The translations under genes and the position numbers were made by a program. The notes beneath the pieces were generated by a model. It saw only the letters and a list, made by a program, of their open reading frames with translations. It ran no database searches and was not told the DNA's origin. Below, piece by piece: positions 15,618-25,077 of a stretch of DNA of 64,000 bases. Each line of letters starts with the position of its first letter. The stretch's first letter is position 1. The DNA comes from Paenibacillus sp. FSL H8-0079 (GTDB taxonomy: Bacteria > Bacillota > Bacilli > Paenibacillales > Paenibacillaceae), in contig NZ_CP150300.1 of NCBI RefSeq assembly GCF_037991315.1, positions 1,860,001 to 1,924,000 on the forward strand, read 5' to 3'.

Positions 15618-18545
15618 ATGGCTGGAATTCTACAACGTAAGACATGGATATTGTCCACAGTATTCATCGTGGCGGCAGCCTGCATCATTCTATATGTAAC
15701 TTCCGGCGCTGATGGAAAGAGTGCAAACATTCCACCTGGCAGTCTGCCTGCCATTGAAGTGGATGCAGTCTTGCAGCAGACCCGGCAGAAAAAGGGATAC
15801 GAACAGTATCGATCCGGAACGGATCAGGCTACACAGCCGAATGTGGACATCACCATTGAAGCAGGAGATTACATAAAAGCCGAAGGTGAAGACGTCCGCA
15901 AACTGACTAATTATGAGGGAATGGATGGTGTATCTCTCCATACCGGAGAGACCGGACAAGTCGATTGGACGATTAATGTGCCGGAGACCGGCCTGTATAA
16001 CCTGTCCGCAATCTATTTTCCCGTAGAAGGCAAGAGTTCGGCCATTGAGCGTGCATTGTACATTGATGGTGAACTTCCTTTTGCGGAAGCCGCCTATTTG
16101 CAGTTTGACCGGGTATGGGCGAATGAGAAAGATGTCGTTGAACAGGATAACCAAGGCAATGACCTTCGCCCGAGACAAGTCGAGCAACCTCGCTGGATGG
16201 AAGAAACGTTTCAGGACTCAGACGGGTACGAACAGGCTCCATTCAAGTTTTATTTGGAAAAAGGGGAACACACACTAACGCTAAAATCATCGCGTGAACC
16301 CATGGTGATCCGGTCCATACGTCTTTTCAATGAGAAGACAGCGGTCCCTTACGCAGAGACTACGGGGGCACAACAGTCGGATTCCTCCGGGCAGCCGAAG
16401 GATGTACTTATTCGCATCGAGGGTGAAGCCGCGATTGCCAAATCTTCACCTACGTTATACCCGACCAGCGAAAGGTCAAGTTCTGCTGTATCTCCTTACA
16501 GCGCTTCCCAGGTACGCATCAATACGATTGGTGGCTTTAACTGGCGTCTGCCAGGACAATGGATTGAATGGGAAGTGGATGTGCCGGAGAGCGGACTTTA
16601 TCATATCAGTTTTACCGCACAGCAGAATTTTGTCAAAGGCATCTATTCTACACGCAAACTGACCATTGACGGTGAAGTTCCGTTTGCAGAGATGGCCAAA
16701 GCACCTTTCCGTTATCAAAGTGACTATCGTATTGACGTCATGGGCGGCAAGGAAGCATACAAGTTTCAATTGGACAAAGGAAAACATGTGCTACGGCTGG
16801 AGAACAGCCTCGGTGACTTTGCACCCCTTATCCGCAATGTGGAGGACAGTCTGTACAACTTGAACTCCATGTACCGACGCATTCTAATGATTACAGGCAC
16901 CAAGCCTGATGAATTCCGGGATTACCGGGTGGAAAAGCAGATCCCGAACCTGCTGGAAGTATTCAGCGGAGAAAGTAAACGTCTCAAGGACGTGGCTGCA
17001 CAGCTTCGTCTCCTGTCAGGACAGTCCAGCGATCAGGAAGCGCTGATCAAGACGATGGCACTGCAACTGGACGAGATGATTGACAAGCCAGATACCATTC
17101 CAAGACGGCTTGCGGCTTATAAAACCAATACAGGCGGTCTCGGCACATGGGTGCAGCAGGCACGAGAGCAGCCCCTTGAGATTGACGCACTGTACGTCAC
17201 TTCGATCGACCGCGATATTCCCGGCACAGGCATGGGACCACTCGCAAAGCTCGGTCATGAAGCGAAGATATTCTATCATTCGTTCTTCATTGATTATAAC
17301 CAGATCGGCAATGTAGCCACATCGGAAGATCAGCGGACGGTAACCGTCTGGATTGGTAGTGGACGTGACCAGGCGAATACGATGAAAGCGATGATTGACA
17401 AGACCTTTACACCAGACAGTGGTATCAATGTCAATCTGAAGCTGGTGAATATGGGAACCTTGCTGCCAGCGACTTTGTCTGGTGAAGGACCGGATGTAGC
17501 GATGCAGATCGGCAATGATCTGCCCGTGAACTTTGCGATGCGGAACTCGGCTGTAGATCTGACGCAATTCAGTGATTATAGCACCGTGGAACAGGAGTTC
17601 AGGGAAAGCGCGATCGTGCCGTATGCCTATGATTCAGGCGTATATGCCTTGCCGGAAACACAGACCTTTAACATGCTGTTTTATCGTAAAGACGTGCTCG
17701 AAGAACTCGGTCTTGAAGTGCCTCAGAACTGGGAAGATGTCGAAGCTCTACTCGCGATTCTGAGCAAAAATCACATGGAATTCGGTATGCCGATTGTGAC
17801 CCAAGCTAATATGCAGGGTGTTAATATCCCCCCGAACTCGCAGTATGCAACGATGCTGCTTCAGAACGGAGGCGCCTTCTATCGGAATGATGACAAGGAG
17901 TCGGACTTGGATTCCCGGATCGGGATCGAGACGTTCAAGCAGTGGACGGAGTTTTATACCGATTACAAGCTAGAGCGGGAATATGATTTTGCCAACCGTT
18001 TCCGGACAGGGCAGATGCCCATTGGGCTAACGGATTACACCATGTACAACCAGTTGTCCGTATTTGCACCGGAGATTCGGGGACTATGGGGATTCGTTCC
18101 TGTCCCGGGAACCGTTCAGGCGGATGGAACCTTGAATCGGGACGTACCGGGTGGAGGCAGCGCGGTCATGATGCTGGAGAGTGCCAAGGATCAGGATGCT
18201 GCGTGGGAGTTCATGAAGTGGTGGACCAGTACGCCGGTTCAAGCTGAATTCGGACGGGAGATGGAAGGGCTTATGGGTGCGGCTGCCCGTTATCCAACGG
18301 CCAACATCGAGGCACTGGATTCCCTGCCGTGGCCTGCGGAGGATTACGCCAATCTCAAAGCGCAATTTGAAACGGTGAAGGGCATTCCCGAAGTACCTGG
18401 TGGTTATTTTACAGGCCGCCATCTGTTCAATGCATTTTACAAAACTGTTGTTGGCCAAGTGGAAGCCAGGGAATCCATCATGGATTATACCCAATATATT
18501 CAGGACGAGATTCGCGTCAAGCGTAATGAATTTGGTCTTCCGTAA
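15618..18545 (+). CDS. very large membrane-anchored protein: duplicated beta-sandwich modules plus solute-binding domain
   Basis: 975 residues. An N-terminal hydrophobic segment (about 8-28) anchors or secretes it; no clean lipobox. Two related modules follow (roughly 70-240 and 260-430): both contain the same landmarks, VPETGLYNLSA versus VPESGLYHISF, YIDGELPFAEAA versus TIDGEVPFAEMA, and YLEKGEHTLTLKSS versus QLDKGKHVLRLENS, as in CBM6/35-like carbohydrate-binding sandwiches. The C-terminal 400 residues are an extracellular solute-binding domain of family 1 (ALPETQTFNMLFYRKDVLEE, then VPGGGSAVMML). It probably binds a polymer and presents pieces to a permease. ATG 15618 lies nine bases after AGGAGG. 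Confidence 0.8.
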   Translation: MAGILQRKTWILSTVFIVAAACIILYVTSGADGKSANIPPGSLPAIEVDAVLQQTRQKKGYEQYRSGTDQATQPNVDITIEAGDYIKAEGEDVRKLTNYEGMDGVSLHTGETGQVDWTINVPETGLYNLSAIYFPVEGKSSAIERALYIDGELPFAEAAYLQFDRVWANEKDVVEQDNQGNDLRPRQVEQPRWMEETFQDSDGYEQAPFKFYLEKGEHTLTLKSSREPMVIRSIRLFNEKTAVPYAETTGAQQSDSSGQPKDVLIRIEGEAAIAKSSPTLYPTSERSSSAVSPYSASQVRINTIGGFNWRLPGQWIEWEVDVPESGLYHISFTAQQNFVKGIYSTRKLTIDGEVPFAEMAKAPFRYQSDYRIDVMGGKEAYKFQLDKGKHVLRLENSLGDFAPLIRNVEDSLYNLNSMYRRILMITGTKPDEFRDYRVEKQIPNLLEVFSGESKRLKDVAAQLRLLSGQSSDQEALIKTMALQLDEMIDKPDTIPRRLAAYKTNTGGLGTWVQQAREQPLEIDALYVTSIDRDIPGTGMGPLAKLGHEAKIFYHSFFIDYNQIGNVATSEDQRTVTVWIGSGRDQANTMKAMIDKTFTPDSGINVNLKLVNMGTLLPATLSGEGPDVAMQIGNDLPVNFAMRNSAVDLTQFSDYSTVEQEFRESAIVPYAYDSGVYALPETQTFNMLFYRKDVLEELGLEVPQNWEDVEALLAILSKNHMEFGMPIVTQANMQGVNIPPNSQYATMLLQNGGAFYRNDDKESDLDSRIGIETFKQWTEFYTDYKLEREYDFANRFRTGQMPIGLTDYTMYNQLSVFAPEIRGLWGFVPVPGTVQADGTLNRDVPGGGSAVMMLESAKDQDAAWEFMKWWTSTPVQAEFGREMEGLMGAAARYPTANIEALDSLPWPAEDYANLKAQFETVKGIPEVPGGYFTGRHLFNAFYKTVVGQVEARESIMDYTQYIQDEIRVKRNEFGLP

Positions 18546-18563
18546 GCAGAGGGAGGGTTAATC

Positions 18564-19532
18564 GTGCCACAAATATCACTCCGAGACGGACAAAACAGTC
18601 CTCCTGAGAAAGCGTCAAGGATGGGCATGAAATCGTGGTGGAGCTGGAAGCTCCAGGAAATGAAGGCCAGCAAACATTCCTATGTCCTGCTTGCACCTTA
18701 TATGCTCCTGTTCCTCATGTTTACCGTGATTCCGGTTGTCATCTCGATCATACTCAGCTTCACCTACTTTAATATGTTGGAATTTCCACGTTTTATTGGC
18801 TGGCAGAACTATACTCGCCTGTTTCTGGAGGATGATGTATTCCTGATTGCGATCAAGAATACGTTGCTGTTCGCCATTATTACCGGACCGATCAGTTATA
18901 TTGCCTGTTTCGTCTTTGCATGGATCATTAATGAGTTAACACCGAAATGGAGAGCGTTCATGACGCTGATCTTCTACGCTCCCTCCATTTCGGGCAATGT
19001 GTATTTTATCTGGCTGATGATCTTCTCCGGGGATCGTTATGGCATTGCTAATGGGTTGTTGATCAAATGGGGCTTTCTGCTGGAGCCGATCCAGTGGCTG
19101 AAGACAGAAGCCTACATTATGCCGATCCTCATTCTTGTGCAGTTATGGCTGAGTCTCGGAACCGGATTTCTGGCGTTTATCGCGGGCTTGCAGACCGTGG
19201 ACCGGACATTATACGAAGCGGGAGCGGTGGATGGGATCAAGAATCGCTGGCAGGAGCTATGGTATATTACTCTGCCTTCGATGCGCCCACAGCTCATGTT
19301 TGGCGCAGTCATTCAGCTCACAACCTCGTTTGCCGTGGCCGATGTGTCGATCGCACTGGCCGGGTTCCCGAGCGTGAACTATGCGGCAGAGACGGTGGTC
19401 ACCCACTTGATCGACTTTGGTACAACACGGTTTGAGATGGGATACGCATCGGCGATTGCCACCGTGCTGTTCATGATTATGGTGGGCACCAACTTGCTGG
19501 TACAGAAACTGCTTCGAAGGGTGGGAGAATAA
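18564..19532 (+). CDS. sugar ABC transporter permease, MalF/UgpA type
   Basis: 322 residues with six membrane helices beginning near residue 37 (YVLLAPYMLLFLMF). The cytoplasmic EAA loop that docks the ATPase is YEAGAVDGIKNRWQELWYIT (about residues 214-233). GTG start behind GGGAGGG. It pairs with the next gene, 2 bp downstream. No ATPase is encoded in the cluster, so a shared MsmX/UgpC-like ATPase must power it. Confidence 0.92.
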   Translation: MPQISLRDGQNSPPEKASRMGMKSWWSWKLQEMKASKHSYVLLAPYMLLFLMFTVIPVVISIILSFTYFNMLEFPRFIGWQNYTRLFLEDDVFLIAIKNTLLFAIITGPISYIACFVFAWIINELTPKWRAFMTLIFYAPSISGNVYFIWLMIFSGDRYGIANGLLIKWGFLLEPIQWLKTEAYIMPILILVQLWLSLGTGFLAFIAGLQTVDRTLYEAGAVDGIKNRWQELWYITLPSMRPQLMFGAVIQLTTSFAVADVSIALAGFPSVNYAAETVVTHLIDFGTTRFEMGYASAIATVLFMIMVGTNLLVQKLLRRVGE

Positions 19533-19534
19533 CT

Positions 19535-20398
19535 ATGGCTGCAATTGCGACAGGCAAAAAGCGGGTGAATCGCTCGCTATCGGGAAGTCTCTCCCTGTTT
19601 GCCCTTCTGCTCGTATTTGGTGCCTTCATGGTGCTGCCGTTGATCTATGCGATCAACAATGCATTCAAACCATTGGATGAGATTTTCACCTTTCCACCAA
19701 CGCTGTTTGTCAAAAATCCCACGTTCAGCAACTTTACAGATCTGCTGAATCTGCTGAGTGACTCGTGGGTGCCGTTCTCACGTTATATATTCAACACGGT
19801 ATTTATCACAGGCATCGGAATCGTAGGCCATGTGCTGTTAGCTTCCGCAGCGGCCTACCCGCTTGCCAAACACAAGTTTCCAGGCAAAGTATTCATGTTC
19901 CAAGTGGTCGTACTGTCACTGATGTTCACACCTGCGGTAACGGCCATTCCGAACTATATGATCATGTCATGGCTCGGATGGATCGATACCTATTGGGCCG
20001 TCATTATTCCGGCATTTGCCTATTCACTCGGGTTATATCTGATGAAGCAGTTCATGGAGCAGATCCCGGATGCGCTGCTGGAAGCGGCCAAGATTGATGG
20101 TGCCAGTGAATACCGCATCTTCTGGTCCATCGTTATGCCCAATGTGAAGCCAGCCTGGCTGACATTGATCATTCTGCTGTTTCAGATGTTATGGGGCAGT
20201 GATGGCAATGGATACATCTACAGCGAGCAACTCAAGACCCTGCATTATGCAGCAGGTCAGATTATTCAAGGCGGAATATCCCGGGCAGGAGCGGGTGCTG
20301 CGGTAGCACTGATTTTGATGAGTGTGCCGATCACGCTATTTATCTTCTCTCAGAGCCGAATCATTGAGACGATGGCGAGCTCGGGCATGAAGGATTAA
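19535..20398 (+). CDS. sugar ABC transporter permease, MalG/UgpE type
   Basis: 287 residues, six membrane helices, first near residues 20-40. The EAA loop is LLEAAKIDGASEYRIFWSIV (about 183-202). RBS GGGAG overlaps the end of the preceding permease gene, indicating translational coupling. Together they form the first of two permease pairs in this operon. Confidence 0.92.
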   Translation: MAAIATGKKRVNRSLSGSLSLFALLLVFGAFMVLPLIYAINNAFKPLDEIFTFPPTLFVKNPTFSNFTDLLNLLSDSWVPFSRYIFNTVFITGIGIVGHVLLASAAAYPLAKHKFPGKVFMFQVVVLSLMFTPAVTAIPNYMIMSWLGWIDTYWAVIIPAFAYSLGLYLMKQFMEQIPDALLEAAKIDGASEYRIFWSIVMPNVKPAWLTLIILLFQMLWGSDGNGYIYSEQLKTLHYAAGQIIQGGISRAGAGAAVALILMSVPITLFIFSQSRIIETMASSGMKD

Positions 20399-20409
20399 GG
20401 GGGAACGAT

Positions 20410-21876
20410 ATGGCACGCACAGTGAAAAGATGGCTTGTTCTCCTGGCGGCAGTATCTCTGCTGCTGGTGAATGCCGTGCCTGCGGCGGCCTCCCCGGCGC
20501 CGTATGAGAGTTATAACTACAACTACTGGAAAGAGGCTGTTCCTTCACCAGATGCCTATCTGCCCGAGCGTACCATATCAGGCCGGGACCTCGGCATTAG
20601 TGAGTTCAAAGACCCCGGTGATGTGAACGTTTCACCCTCCGGGTTGATCTATATTTTGGATAGCGGCAACAGCCGAATTGTCGTATTGGACCCAGGCTTT
20701 AAGCTGCTGCGCGTCATCGATGGATTCATGATGGAGGGCACTACGGAGACCTTTAACCTTCCAGGTGGATTATTTGTAGATGAAGAAGAACGCATATACG
20801 TCGCCGATACAGGCAACAGTCGTGTAGTTGTCCTGGATGGAGAGGGGACGCTGATACAAACCATCACGAAGCCCGAGTCAGATATCCTATCGACCCAATT
20901 CCAGTTTCAGCCCTTGAAGCTGACGGTTGACCATGTAGGTCGAGTGTACGTTGTGGCACAGGGAGTCTACGAAGGCATCATGCAGTTTGACGAGAGCGGG
21001 AAATTTATCGGATACGTCGGTACCAACAAAGTGGAGCGGGACTACGGCGAATATATCTGGCGCATGTTATCCACCAAAGCCCAGCGTGCACAGATGGTCC
21101 TGTTTGTTCCAACGGAGTTCTCCAATGCGGATATCGACCACAAAGGATTCGTGTATGCAACGAATATTGATCCCGGCTCGAATGAACCGATCAAACGGCT
21201 GAATCCGTCTGGTGAAGATGTGCTGAAGCGGTTTGGTTATTATGACGTCAAAGGCGATATCCGGTTCCGTAACAATCCGGGTCCCTCCAAACTGATTGAT
21301 GTGAAAGTGCTGGGCGACGGCATGTACAGTGTATTGGATGCGACACAGAACCGGGTGTTCACGTATGACGATGAAGGTCATTTGCTCTACATATACGGTG
21401 GCAAAGGAAATCAGGTGGGCACGCTCAAAACACCTGTCGCGATTGAACAATCGGGTGAGCACCACTTGGTTCTGGATCGGGGCAAGAACAACCTTGTCGT
21501 CTATGAGCCGACCCGTTTTGGTGCCCGTGTGAATGAAGCGGTGGCACTCCACTATCGGGGCGAGGACACAGAGGCCGTGAATATATGGAGAGAAGTGCTT
21601 AAGCTGAATGCCAACTATGACATCGCCTATATCGGCATCGGCAAGTCCTTATTAATGGAGAAGAAAAACGAGGAAGCGCTAGGTTACTTCGAACTTGGAA
21701 TGGACCGCAAGAGTTATTCTGTCGCGTTCAAGAGGCATCGGCGGGAGATGATGAAGGAACATTTCGGTACATTCCTGACCGCTGCAATCGCGCTGATTGT
21801 CATTCTGATCCTGACCCGGGTAGCGGTTAAATGGAGACGGAGGAGGCAGGTTGATCGTGAAGCAGGATTTCATTAA
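20410..21876 (+). CDS. secreted NHL-repeat (beta-propeller) protein with C-terminal TPR-like part and membrane anchor
   Basis: 488 residues. Signal peptide at 1-27 (hydrophobic core LVLLAAVSLLLVNAVPAA). NHL/six-bladed propeller repeats occupy about 50-370: blades with GLIYILDSGNSRIVVLD, ERIYVADTGNSRVVVLD, GRVYVVAQGVYEGIMQFD, MYSVLDATQNRVFTYDD and HHLVLDRGKNNLVVYE. A helical TPR-like stretch (about 375-440, ALHYRGEDTEAVNIWREVLK) follows, then a single membrane helix (about 456-474) and a basic tail. It would sit outside the membrane, propeller outward, next to the importer. The propeller may bind glycan or organise the binding proteins. Its end overlaps the Yip1 gene by 20 bp. Confidence 0.85.
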   Translation: MARTVKRWLVLLAAVSLLLVNAVPAAASPAPYESYNYNYWKEAVPSPDAYLPERTISGRDLGISEFKDPGDVNVSPSGLIYILDSGNSRIVVLDPGFKLLRVIDGFMMEGTTETFNLPGGLFVDEEERIYVADTGNSRVVVLDGEGTLIQTITKPESDILSTQFQFQPLKLTVDHVGRVYVVAQGVYEGIMQFDESGKFIGYVGTNKVERDYGEYIWRMLSTKAQRAQMVLFVPTEFSNADIDHKGFVYATNIDPGSNEPIKRLNPSGEDVLKRFGYYDVKGDIRFRNNPGPSKLIDVKVLGDGMYSVLDATQNRVFTYDDEGHLLYIYGGKGNQVGTLKTPVAIEQSGEHHLVLDRGKNNLVVYEPTRFGARVNEAVALHYRGEDTEAVNIWREVLKLNANYDIAYIGIGKSLLMEKKNEEALGYFELGMDRKSYSVAFKRHRREMMKEHFGTFLTAAIALIVILILTRVAVKWRRRRQVDREAGFH

Positions 21877-22477
21877 GTTTCCGCTGCATCTCATTTTTCA
21901 CCCCATTGATGCATTCTGGGACCTCAAGTCGGATAACCGGGGACGGCTTCTTGTTGCTTTTGCAGCACTGGCGCTTACCATTGTTATGATGATTTTGCAA
22001 AAGCAGTATGCAGGATTTCTTGTCAATTACATCGATCCTCGTACGATTAACAGCATCATCGAGATCGCTACGGTTGCGGTCCCTTTCTTTCTATGGTGTA
22101 CAGCCAATTGGGCAGTAACAACCTTGATGGAAGGAGAAGGCAAGTTCAGGGAAATCGTTCTGGCGACAGGTTACTCGCTCATTCCAATTATTCTGATCTA
22201 TGCCCCGATGATCTTGATCAGCCGGTTCATGGTGCAGGAAGAGACTGCTTTTTATTATCTGTTCAATAGTATCGCGTTCTTCTGGTTTGTGCTGCTTCTG
22301 TTCATTGGCATGATGACGGTACACCAGTACACGGTGATTAGAACAATCATTACGATGGTGCTAACGCTCATTGTGATGGGCATTATCGTTTTCCTTGGCG
22401 CATTGGTTTTCAGCATGCTGCAACAGCTGTACGAATTCGGTTATAACATTTACCGCGAGTTGATTTTTCGGACCTAA
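21857..22477 (+). CDS. Yip1-domain integral membrane protein
   Basis: 206 residues with about five hydrophobic helices (roughly 31-48, 66-84, 109-125, 139-158, 167-190). The order and spacing match bacterial YIP1 (PF04893) proteins; molecular function unknown. I use GTG 21857, ten bases after AGGAGG; TTG 21851 is too close to that site. Translational coupling with the NHL protein suggests the two form one membrane assembly with the permeases. Confidence 0.75.
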   Translation: MKQDFIKFPLHLIFHPIDAFWDLKSDNRGRLLVAFAALALTIVMMILQKQYAGFLVNYIDPRTINSIIEIATVAVPFFLWCTANWAVTTLMEGEGKFREIVLATGYSLIPIILIYAPMILISRFMVQEETAFYYLFNSIAFFWFVLLLFIGMMTVHQYTVIRTIITMVLTLIVMGIIVFLGALVFSMLQQLYEFGYNIYRELIFRT

Positions 22478-22491
22478 AGGAGGCGGCATCC

Positions 22492-25077
22492 GTGAACAAA
22501 AGGCAACGATTATATACGGTGCTGGCTGGTGGTACAGCTGTGATCATGATTGCAGCCGGGCTGCTGTATATAAACAACAGGGGGGTTCCTGCCGTAGAAG
22601 CCGCGGCTTACCTGGATACGACAACCAAAGCCATGCCCGTCACGGAGGACCCGTTGCAGTTCCTTAGCGACTCCTCGCAGGGTGTGCCTGGTATGCAACT
22701 GGTCGCCGAAGATCAGGGACTAGCCCTGTACTATAACGAGGAGACAACGGAAATTGCAGTACGTGACGGGAAAAGTGGAGAGATCTGGTACAGTAACCCG
22801 AAAGAACGGGCTGAGGACGCTCTTGCTTCTGCGTATGAAAAAGAAGTGCTGTCCTCCCAGTTGAATGTGTCTTTCCGGGATTCGATGGGCACACTGGAGA
22901 ACTTTCCGAATTTCAGTTCCAGCATTAGCAACAAACAATTCACAGTGGGCCACATCGATCAGGGGATTCGGGTGAACTATACGCTTGGTGATACGTCACT
23001 TGGCATTGATGCGCTGCCTAAACTGATTAGCAAACAGCGTCTGGAGGAGAAAGTGCTTTCCAAGCTGGATGCTACTGTCGCAAGGTACACATCTGCCCGA
23101 TATTATCCAACCAAGAACAATCCGGATATTCTGGAACGGCTGGATGGACAGATCTCGAAGCAACTTGTGCTGAACAAGATGCTGGGTGCATTTGAGACGG
23201 CGGGTTACACGGCGGATGATCTGGCTTATGACAATCAGGAGAATGGAGTCGAAGGCGGAGGTGTATCGGATAAGCCCAGCTTCGTCATTTCTGTGGAATA
23301 TCGACTTGAGCAGGGGGCACTTGTTGTGACTGTACCTCTGAGCCAAATAGAAGAAAGTGGGCAATACCGCATTCGGAATATTGATTTGCTCGCTTACTTC
23401 GGCGCTGCGGATACGAAGGGCGAGGGTTATATGCTCGTGCCTGACGGTTCCGGCAGCCTGATCCATCTGAACAACGGAAAAACCCAGGAAGAGCAGTATG
23501 TACAGCGTGTCTATGGCGCAGACCCAAATGATAATTCGCTCAGTCGTCCTCAGGTTAGTGAATCCGCGTATATGCCTGTGTTTGGTCTGAAGAACGGGGA
23601 GAATGCCTGGTTTGCAGTCATTGAAAAAGGGGACGGCATCGCCAGTATCTCCGCAGATATTGGAGGCAGACAGAATAGCTACAACCATGTGCATGCGACC
23701 TTCTCCCTGCGGGGGGAGGATGAGTTGGAGATGTATACCTCGCAGAAAATGCAGGAGATTCAGCTACTTAGCGAAGAGCCTTTCCGTGGAGATATTCAGG
23801 TGCGCTATCATTTCCTTCAAGGAGAAGAGGCCAGTTACTCGGGTATGGCCCGCCTGTATCAGCAGCAGTTGATCGAGCAGGATGTACTGAAGCCGCTCGC
23901 AGAACAGACGGAGTTGCCGTTCTATGTGGATGTGCTTGGTGCAGTGGACAAAAAGGCTTCGTTCCTAAGCGTGCCCTATCGGACCACTTTAGCTATGACG
24001 ACGTACGAACAGGCCACCGAAATGGCGACGAAGTTACAGCAGGAAGGTGTGAACCGCGTACAAATGCGTTATCAGGGATGGTTCGGTGGTGGCATCAGCC
24101 ATCATACGCCAACCCGGGTGAAATTGGACAGGGAAGTAGGTAGTCGTTCCGAACTGCAAGCGTTGTCCGCTAAGCTTGAGCAGTCTGGCGGAGCATTGTT
24201 CCCGGACGTGGCTTTCCAGCATATGTATCACGATGATATGCGTTTTGCTCCCTCTTCGGATGCGGCGCGGTTTGTAACGAAGGAGACAGCAGAACTGTAT
24301 CCATACAATCCTGCGCTTAATCGCATGGATCAGAGTAAGGACAGCTATTATTTGCTTTCAGCGGCGAAGCTTCCTTATGTGGTGAGTGAGTTTGCTGACA
24401 AATTCAATAAACTGGACCTCGGTGGATTATCCCTTCGTGATCTCGGGCAGGTCTTGACTTCAGATTATCGGGATAGTCGGGTGATTCATCGAGAGACGGC
24501 GAAGAACATTGTGAAGGAGCAGTTGGGCAAGCTGGAACAGTCCTATCCGAACCTGATGGTATCCGCAGCAAATAGCTACGCTTGGGGAAGTGCACAACAT
24601 GTTGTGAATGTACCCGCAGGGTCGAGTCGGTTCAATATTACCGATGAAGAAGTTCCCTTTTATGCGATGGTCATTCATGGATACATGAACTATGCGGCAT
24701 CTCCGATGAACACGTCGGGTGATCAGGATCTCCGCAAACAGTTGCTGCGCAGCCTGGAGCTTGGGGCAGCTCCGTATTTTCAATGGACCTATGAACCATC
24801 ATCCAGGCTGAAGCTGACGGATTATGATTCGGCCTATGCGACCGAGTATGGCTATTGGGTGGATGACGCTGTTGCCTTGTATAAGCAGGCCAATGAAGTG
24901 CTGGGAGAGCTGGAGAATGAGCAGATTCTCAAGCATGAACGTATTCAAGATGGCGTGGTCCAGATCACCTATACTGGCGGTACATCCATCCTTGTGAATT
25001 ACAATGCGGATGCAGTAACCGTGGATGGAACAACGGTTGGCGGGACGGACTATGTGGTGGGAGGAGTGAACCGATGA
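22492..25077 (+). CDS. DUF5696 domain protein, secreted/membrane-anchored, probably glycoside-hydrolase-like
   Basis: 861 residues. One N-terminal membrane/signal segment (about 9-27), no lipobox. The N-terminal domain has GLALYYNEETTEIAVRDGKS and a later GEGYMLVPDGSGSLIHLNNG; the C-terminal half (about 460-830) alternates strands and helices like a TIM barrel, as in the DUF5696 family found with carbohydrate importers of Paenibacillus. Candidate acidic residues exist but I cannot name catalytic ones. GTG start eight bases after AAAGGAGG. Its end overlaps the next permease by 4 bp, so it belongs to the transporter. Function as a surface glycan processing or binding factor is inference. Confidence 0.75.
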   Translation: MNKRQRLYTVLAGGTAVIMIAAGLLYINNRGVPAVEAAAYLDTTTKAMPVTEDPLQFLSDSSQGVPGMQLVAEDQGLALYYNEETTEIAVRDGKSGEIWYSNPKERAEDALASAYEKEVLSSQLNVSFRDSMGTLENFPNFSSSISNKQFTVGHIDQGIRVNYTLGDTSLGIDALPKLISKQRLEEKVLSKLDATVARYTSARYYPTKNNPDILERLDGQISKQLVLNKMLGAFETAGYTADDLAYDNQENGVEGGGVSDKPSFVISVEYRLEQGALVVTVPLSQIEESGQYRIRNIDLLAYFGAADTKGEGYMLVPDGSGSLIHLNNGKTQEEQYVQRVYGADPNDNSLSRPQVSESAYMPVFGLKNGENAWFAVIEKGDGIASISADIGGRQNSYNHVHATFSLRGEDELEMYTSQKMQEIQLLSEEPFRGDIQVRYHFLQGEEASYSGMARLYQQQLIEQDVLKPLAEQTELPFYVDVLGAVDKKASFLSVPYRTTLAMTTYEQATEMATKLQQEGVNRVQMRYQGWFGGGISHHTPTRVKLDREVGSRSELQALSAKLEQSGGALFPDVAFQHMYHDDMRFAPSSDAARFVTKETAELYPYNPALNRMDQSKDSYYLLSAAKLPYVVSEFADKFNKLDLGGLSLRDLGQVLTSDYRDSRVIHRETAKNIVKEQLGKLEQSYPNLMVSAANSYAWGSAQHVVNVPAGSSRFNITDEEVPFYAMVIHGYMNYAASPMNTSGDQDLRKQLLRSLELGAAPYFQWTYEPSSRLKLTDYDSAYATEYGYWVDDAVALYKQANEVLGELENEQILKHERIQDGVVQITYTGGTSILVNYNADAVTVDGTTVGGTDYVVGGVNR

